DNA from: Acephala macrosclerotiorum
Taxonomy: Eukaryota > Ascomycota > Leotiomycetes > Helotiales > Mollisiaceae
NCBI GenBank assembly: GCA_014904845.1
Contig: MU119453.1
Location: forward strand, 1-64,000
Direction of reading: 5' to 3'
Length of the DNA: 64,000 nucleotides
The position numbers and the translations under genes are program-made. Below, piece after piece: positions 58,079 through 64,000 of the stretch (positions within the stretch are counted from its first letter, which is position 1; every line of letters starts with the position of its first letter). Under the pieces are notes generated by a model, which did not search any database, was not told the origin of the DNA, and saw only the letters and a list, made by a program, of their open reading frames with translations.

Positions 58079-59240
58079 TGAGGCACTTTATTGTCATGTA
58101 ATATGACGGAGAATATCTGAAGAAACTCTAGAAATGAAACTCTTCTGTCTCTATCGATGTCTGTCGAGCATATGAATGTCTACGCAGAGAAGGATAATCT
58201 ACCCCATGGGGAAGCGGGTGCTTTATCTTTCTCGGGTCTTTGTCACCCTGAATATCTGGGGTAACAGCGGGGTTCATTCCGTCGATGAGGGGATTGATAT
58301 AAGGCGGGATTAACTCTTGACTAGGGACTAATTCCCGTCATCAAGCCACCCCCAAGCCATGACAAGGCACAAACGTCGGGCTTTGAACTCCAGCGAGTCA
58401 TGATGCTAACTGCGACTGGGTAAAATGCATGCTGATCTATGCAGGAGGAAGTGATGAAGTTGTTGAGAAATCATGACGAGGGTTTGGGAGGAAGGTAAGC
58501 CGACTGGGCTTCCCCGCATATCAATTTTTGTTGCCGGTCACGGACCTCCAAATGACAACTTGACAGAGGATGAGCGTAGCCGCTGCTGCAGTAGCAATTT
58601 AGAGCACCGAAATAGGTGAAAAGGGGCATATTTGGAGCAGGCTGGGGAATTCCCAAACAGGTTTCCCGGCTTCGGTCGACCTTCCTGGCTTTCAACGTGG
58701 CTTCGGAGGCTCACGGCCAGAAGCCGCTGAGTCAAGTCTTCTGAGTCCTATACCAACTCCCTGACTTCTTTTCCTCCAACTGACATGTTGGGAACCTTGC
58801 ATCGTAATAGTTTGCTCCTTTCGTCCTTGAAATCGCAGCAAGTTGTTGCCTGTGACCCGCGGTGAGGTTTGAAGGTCAGCCTTAACCAGCTTGACAGTAG
58901 CGCCATGAGATTACCAAGAGCGTTCGCACCACAGTCAGCTCGGCATATTTCATCGTGCTCTCTACCATACGCTCAACCTCCTTGAGGCGCATCGCAGCTT
59001 CATGTCGTTAATGTTGTAGTTGAGATGTCACGATGGAACACGGAAGGATTTGCTCTTCTCGTCCAAGCTTCCTTGAATGAGCAATTTCCGAGAGCCGATG
59101 AAACTCGCACCCCACCTTCCTCAACTGCTAACTGCACATACTAGACACATATCGCCGCAGACAGACAGCTTCTGCGTGGCATGTATATATGTGAGAGAAG
59201 AATTCCTCGACAAGGTGGGTAAGCACAGGTAGCTATTATT
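58079..59240. other. Divergent intergenic region
   Basis: About 1.2 kb between the sugar transporter (minus) and the second SDR (plus). Short frames at 58471-58735 have no motifs. It should hold both promoters; CCTCAT- and CTGGGG-type strings occur, for example tatctggggt near 58254, a CreA-like match. Confidence 0.35.
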
Positions 59241-59275
59241 CCTTCTTCTTCTTCTTCTTCTTCTTCTTCTTCTTC
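59241..59275 (+). repeat. (CTT)n microsatellite
   Basis: About eleven CTT copies in the likely 5' UTR of the SDR gene, ending about 80 bp before its ATG. Pyrimidine tracts are common in fungal core promoters and leaders; this one is unusually regular. Confidence 0.85.
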
Positions 59276-59356
59276 TCTCTTTTCCATCTACCGTTGCACT
59301 CAATTGAACCCGCCTCCTTTCCACGACCATCAACCCTCGACCACGCAGACGTCAAG

Positions 59357-60311
59357 ATGGCCATGAATGTAGCAGGAAAGACAGCAATCGTCACAGGCTC
59401 CGGCTCAGGAATCAATCTCTCCTTCGCCACCCTCCTCCTCGAGAGAGGCTGCAACGTCGTCTTCGCAGACCTTGCCCTCCGCCCTGAAGCTCAAACCGTC
59501 CTCGCATCCTACCCCCTCACCTCCACCGGCGCAAAAGCAGTCTTCCAAAAGACAGATGTGACGGATTGGGCACAACTAGACAAGATGTTCGCTGTAGCGA
59601 TTGAGCATTTCGGCGGCGCAGATATTGTGTGCCCCGGCGCCGGTATTTACGAGCCCGTCAGTATCCCTTCCAATCCCAACAATTCTGCGACTGACAACGA
59701 ACCAGCCATTCTCAAACTTCTGGCAAGCTCCCGGTATTCCGCCATCGAAAGACTCCCTATCCGAATCCCGCTACGCCCTCCTAGACATCAATATCACACA
59801 CCCTATCCGCGTTACCCAAATGGCGATATCCCATTTTCTCTCCCAAAAGAAACCCGGCGTTATACTCCACATCTCGTCCGTAGCAGGACAAGTACCTTTC
59901 TTCCCTACACCAATGTACGTCGCTACAAAACACGCTACAAACGGGTTCGTCCGTTCTTTGGCACGACTCGAATTTCCTCCTTCCGATTCAAATCTCCCCA
60001 AAATAAGAGTCAATGCTGTAGCGCCGGCACGGATACTAACGCCGCTTTGGACGGAGAATCCGGAGAAGATGAAGATGGTGGGGGATCAGCCTGGATGGGT
60101 GACGCCAGAGGAGGTTGCGAGGGTTATGTTAGAGTTGGTAGAGAAGGAAGAGAATGTGGGAGGGACGATACTTGAGGTTGGTAGTAGTGTAAGGAGGGTT
60201 GAGACTTTTATGGATGGGGGGCCGAAAACGGGGGGTAATCATGTGGAGAGTGGGCCGGGCTTTGATGATGATATGTGGGAGAGTTTGAAGAGGCAATTTG
60301 AAGGAAAGTAG
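59357..60311 (+). CDS. Short-chain dehydrogenase/reductase (15-PGDH-like)
   Basis: Exons 59357-59656 and 59706-60311 give 301 aa; the 49-nt intron is GTCAGT...CTGAC...CCAG. Features: cofactor motif TGSGSGI at residues 13-19, an acidic end to beta-2 (VVFADLAL) suggesting NAD(H), DVTDW, CPGAGIYEP in place of NNAG, catalytic Ser in HISSVAGQ, and Tyr and Lys in MYVATKHAT. The closest style is the fungal 15-hydroxyprostaglandin dehydrogenase-like group. The substrate is unknown. Unusual: the first Gly-motif reads GSGSGIN, where most relatives have GxxxGIG, and NAG is replaced by PGAG; activity may still be kept. Confidence 0.9.
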
Positions 60312-61371
60312 GTCGATAGCGGTAGTTGCATATTTCATTTTTGGAGTTGAATTTTGTTCTACCCTTTCCCTTCTTTGCTTGTCTACGCGATGGTAAATCT
60401 GTCCTTGCTTTGAAGAAGTCTGCGAGCGCTCAGAGATCCGAGTAGAGGATGGTCCTTACCTTGAGGTGTTAATTGTGAGGATGGCGCGGAACAATAGGAT
60501 GAATTCATCGTATGACTAATCCAGGGACTCAAATAACACGTTTGGGGCTCGTAGCTGAGCTTCTCTTTCCACATAGCTCCATATTCCCTACCTCGTCTCA
60601 ACCTTTTTCTTTACCCAATCAACCTGCCACCGTTCCTCTTAACAACTCGAGCTCTAAAATGCGAAGATTTTGGATTTTAAACAAAAGAGACATCGACTTC
60701 AAGCCCCATCCCTCGGAGCTAACGCTTCTCAAATCCAATCAAATTTAAACAGCCACTTTTTCTTACTCCCATCCGTCCTCGGTAATCCGAGTCTCTCAAT
60801 TAAGTTTGTGACTGATCCTCATGAACAAGTAACTTAGAAGTGGTAGAGGCAGTCTAATAACCTCTTCGAAGGGCTCCCATTCGGAAGTGTTAGGATTTTC
60901 ATGAATAATTGTGGAATCCGGTTGAAGGTGAGTCCACCACGCGCTCAAGCGAGTTCGCTTACAGGAGTCTGCGCAGACGTCAAAATGGAGCGTTCAAAAA
61001 AGAAAAAGAGCAAAAATGATCGCTTAGGCCTGATGGGAACTCCCGTTCCTACTGTCATCAGGGCTTTAACAAATGAAACTACTTAGACCTATGGTACGTG
61101 GTAGAAAGCGATAGATCTTAGACAAGCTGAAAGCAAGTGCAAGGACTTCAAGAGTATCCCAAGATATGCCCTCCGAAGAGGTTATGGAGCTCCCATCTAC
61201 CACAAGTCTGCAGCCCGTTAATGATCTTGGTGAGCCGAGACCGTGGGCTTTTGACAATTTTTGTAGAAAAAAATTATTAATTAAATCTATACAGTTTGTT
61301 CTACCTGTCGCCTAAAATTTAGCCTCCTCGCCTCAACTCCGATAACCACCTCCGGCTCCACTCAACATCAA
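60312..61371. other. Intergenic, no supported gene
   Basis: About 1 kb after the SDR stop with short frames only. Frames near 60512-60748 and 60901-61086 lack motifs. It ends at the inverted-repeat element. Confidence 0.35.
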
Positions 61372-61602
61372 GGTTAGCCAATTCCAATTCTAACTTGGAT
61401 CAAACTCGGGTCTTGAATTGGCAATTCTAATTCCAATTCTGCGAAAGTAGCCTTAAACCTGGCAATTCCGAGTCTTGAATTGGCATTATTACTCGATTAG
61501 GGAGTTGATTCACGATTCAATTCATCGGAAAGCTAGCCAACTCCAATTCCAATTATTTGCAAAGGGTCTCGAACTTGAGTTGGAAATGGAATTGGCTAAT
61601 CC
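61372..61602. mobile_element. MITE-like element with AATTCCAATT subrepeats
   Basis: The left end GGTTAGCCAATTCCAATTC is mirrored at the right end by GAATTGGCTAATCC, and the similarity continues inward (CTAACTTG against the complement of CAACTCAAG). Inside are repeated AATTCCAATT and TCTTGAATTGGCA strings in both orientations. The flanks carry the near-identical direct repeat CTCAACATCAA (61361-61371) and CTCGACATCAA (61606-61616), a possible long target duplication. Non-coding, about 230 bp. Confidence 0.6.
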
Positions 61603-61748
61603 TACTCGACATCAAAGATCCCAGCCTCATATTCCAGTACTTTTGGGAGATTTCACAGCTTTTAAAGGGGGTAAAGCCTGCTGCATCTCATTGCATTTGC
61701 TTGACATGCCGAGGCAGTTGCGCATGCCATCTTTAGCAATGAAAGTAG

Positions 61749-62516
61749 CTAATCACCTCCAAGGACCATCTTATCCTCCATATCTCCAGCAAGCTCAGCA
61801 TCATCTTGCTCGTCTTCGTATGTCATGTGTGCCTCCCCATCGCTCTCGCCCTCCTCATCCTCCTCCACTTCCATATCCTCATCTTCACCATTTTCATCAC
61901 CGGATCCTCTCAGACTGCTGAGATCCCACTCGTAGGGATCCTCTTGGTAGTGTTCATCATCGGCGTCGGGAGGGTATGCCTGCATGAAATTAGTAATCTG
62001 TTGAATAATCACTAAAAGATTTGAGGTTAAACTCACGGTGATATCGAGTCCTGGTGCCAACGCGGCGCGCTTCTCCCAATACTTCTCGACCTCAGGATCG
62101 AACATCTATCACTGTCAGTTTCGAAAAGACAAAACTCCGATCATCGGGCTTACAGTCCACAACAAGGAAGTCAGCATTGATCGGACACCTCGCTGCTCAT
62201 TGCTAGGGCCAAATATTGCGGTGCAATCTTTAAGGGTGACTCTCTTGTAATTCTTGAGAACAGTCTTGTAGAACATTCCCTCGGTCTGTTGTCGATCCAG
62301 AATCTTGCCAGGATTGATATTGTTCAAGTTGTTGCGGAAACCTTTGTACTTGAGGACCTTCTCAAGCCAGAAGAAGTCTTTACCTTTACCTTTGTAGTAA
62401 GGCATCTTGACACCAGCGAGGTTGGCTGATTCGAGGCGTTTAAGAGAAGATTCGTAAAGCGCGAAGGAAGTATCATTGAAATTAAGGTTGACATCATTGC
62501 TGCTGTTGGAAGTCAT
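61749..62516 (-). CDS. Hypothetical protein with acidic C-terminal tail
   Basis: Exons 62516-62154, 62105-62037 and 61979-61749, all phase 0, give 220 aa. The first part (SFALYESSLKRLESANLAGVKMPYYKGKGKDFFWLEKVLKYKGF) looks helical and basic. MFDPEVEKYWEKRAAL follows, then YEWDLSSLRGSGDENG and about 45 residues dominated by Asp and Glu. The frame extends 37 codons further upstream with a Gln/Pro-rich stretch (PQQPQPQQQ) but with no ATG at its start, so the inner Met is used. The acidic tail suggests a nuclear or chaperone-like binding role, which is only a guess. No family is recognised. Confidence 0.65.
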
Positions 62517-62664
62517 GATGGTTGAGTTGATATAGTTTGGTGTTGAAAGTCTTTTTTGTTGTTGAGGTTGAGGTTGTTGTGGAAGATCGAACGTCGGAAA
62601 AAGTTCTGTTTTGTAGCGGAGAAGCAAAGGTGAATGCCTTCACGAGGCTGTACCAGAACCAGGC

Positions 62665-63814
62665 ATGCCGAACTCGGATCCCCAGGTCACGTTTCAAGAG
62701 CCATATGCCAAGGTCTTCAGGCATCCTTCGTTGCTACGTGAGCAAATACCAATATTAGACGAAAGTATTTCAGCTGTTAGGCGAGCAGCGGCTTTACCCA
62801 CCACAGCACCAACTTTGATAACGACTCCCTCTCGAGAGCGGGAGAGTTTACCGAACTCAATTTTTGGTACTAGCGGTGCCTTCAGCAATGTCTCCTCGGA
62901 TGCCAGGAATGAACAGACTTCAAACCAGACTAGAACCTATCCCACAAGACAACCCTTCGCACCTGCGGCCAACACCAGAGCTGAACCATCTAGCAGTCCT
63001 CTAGACATGAGAGATCTACAAGCTACATTCTCCGAAGTCTTCTCAGTAGAAACACCGTTTCAGACGTCCCAAAGAACATCGGCTAGAGTCGTCGCCCCTT
63101 CACCTTTCGGCCCCACCACGCACTGCTAGATCGAACGCAAATTCAGATGCAAATCCCGAACGCTCGACGCTAAGCCTTCACTACCAGCACATAGGGCTAC
63201 TAGGAGAAACATTCGTAAGTGGTTGTCCTATTCCCCGCCCCCTCAAACTCACCTGTCACAGATCAACGATTGGCTCTCTCGAGAACTACCTAACGATTGG
63301 AATCCACTTCTTCACTGGACAAGCCGAAATCGAAATGTCGTGTACCCGGGCACACCTTTCAGAAGCAGTGAGAGAGATTATACTGATTTTACATACACGG
63401 ATACGCGTGGAGACTTGAGCCGTCTCCTATCAAGATATGGTTCTATCCAGGACGTGAGACACTGGTTGACCAACCCGCCTACTTACCACTTAGAAGTGAA
63501 GTCCACAACAGCAACTTGCAATGAGCCTTTCTTTATGGGCAATAACCAGATAGAAAAGGTAGCAGATTCCCTGACGCAGTTTTATCGATTTGATAAGGAG
63601 AGCAAAAACTGATTTGAAGCAGGCACGTGATTTCAGTTTCTCTTTCGAAGAGAACATGGTTCCGGAGAATGTTTACGTAGTGATAAGACTTTGTAATCTC
63701 GAGAGACAGACTGCTCCAGGGTTTGCAGTATGCGTAGATCCATGGGGGATGTATTTGAGGCTGCAGTTGAATCTCGTTGCTCGAAGCGACTATGCTGTAA
63801 CTTTACAGATCTAG
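62665..63814 (+). pseudogene. NO VEIN-like protein (DUF3883-type C-terminus), broken
   Basis: Three frames read in order as the C-terminus of fungal NO VE​IN-like proteins: a low-complexity start (62665-63124); then HYQHIGLLGETF, spliced across a GTAAGT...CACAG intron (63214-63262) to INDWLSRELPNDWNPLLHWTSRNR; DFTYTDTRGDLSRLL, YHLEVKSTTATCNEPFFMGNNQIEK; then, after a shift, EENMVPENVYVVIRLCNLERQ and FAVCVDPWG. Shifts occur near 63100 and near 63590. The large N-terminal ATPase (HATPase) part found in such proteins is absent. The DUF3883 segment is a nuclease-like fold of unknown role in fungi. Confidence 0.6.
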
Positions 63815-64000
63815 CGGATATGGCTTTTTAGGTGGCACTTGACTTGTTTGAAAGAAAGAATTTTCATCGTAGGATCTCAGCCTAAGTATTTTATCTGGTA
63901 TCAGAAATTAGACTCGAAATTTGCTTTCAAATTGCATGCCAGTGTGAATAATAATATAGCAATATATCATATTCATTATGATAGATGAATATGATAGATG

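Noticed and set aside
61372..61602. CRISPR-like repetition of AATTCCAATT strings
   Set aside because: Spacing is irregular and orientation mixed; the terminal inverted repeats explain it as a MITE-like element, and CRISPR arrays are not known in fungal nuclear genomes.
62115..62627. Upstream extension of the acidic-tail protein with PQQPQPQQQ
   Set aside because: No ATG at the start of the extension; the inner Met at 62516 fits better and the Gln/Pro stretch probably lies in the leader.

Overview
This window looks like a chromosome piece from a filamentous ascomycete (Pezizomycotina, plausibly Leotiomycetes; the class is a guess from gene style). The evidence is short introns (about 45-110 nt) with CTAAC/CTGAC branch sites, fungal-only families (DUF3425 bZIP, Zn2Cys6 regulator, HET remnant, GPI-anchored SurE, CBM1 xylanase), and AT-rich islands of the kind left by repeat-induced point mutation. 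No tRNA, rRNA, CRISPR array or bacterial-type operon was found.

Layout. 0-9.3 kb: Tc1/mariner transposase tail, a degenerate SurE-like phosphatase, an F-box-like protein, an aldo-keto reductase, an AT-rich island and an RNase H. 9.5-21 kb: a MITE-like inverted repeat, a short-chain dehydrogenase, a bZIP-DUF3425 regulator, a dead sulfotransferase, a Ser/Thr-rich one-pass membrane protein, a GH10-CBM1 xylanase with XlnR/CreA-like motifs upstream, and a broken unknown gene. 21-34 kb: AT-rich and (ATT)n sequence, a frameshifted membrane-protein gene, a cytochrome P450 pseudogene, a six-exon dienelactone hydrolase-family gene, a large polytopic membrane protein and a HET-domain relic. 34-43 kb: nitrilase, GINS subunit Psf3 and Mn superoxide dismutase packed within 3 kb, then a ten-exon Zn2Cys6 regulator and a Ser-rich small protein. 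43-50 kb: a gene-poor stretch, relics of 4-hydroxyphenylpyruvate dioxygenase and of a PEP mutase/isocitrate lyase-like gene, and a 1013-aa protein joining a fungal transcription-factor domain to a membrane-anchored domain. 52-64 kb: a protein with a Cys/His-rich tail divergent from a small heat-shock protein, a small Cys-rich protein, an MFS sugar transporter, a second SDR, a second MITE-like element, an acidic-tailed protein and a broken NO VEIN-like gene.

Working together. The genes are mostly independent housekeeping or accessory loci; no biosynthetic cluster with a PKS, NRPS or terpene synthase is present. Three stress-linked loci are present: Mn-SOD, and the divergent Cys/His-tail and sHSP pair sharing a 505-bp intergenic region with a perfect CACGTGATCACGTG palindrome. 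Plant-matter use is represented by the xylanase, the sugar transporter, the nitrilase and the dienelactone hydrolase.

Two window-wide themes stand out. At least four introns in four genes need GC-AG splicing with the same GCAAGT donor, out of about 44 introns modelled. Some eight genes are broken by small frameshifts, stops or deletions, next to many fully consistent multi-exon genes.
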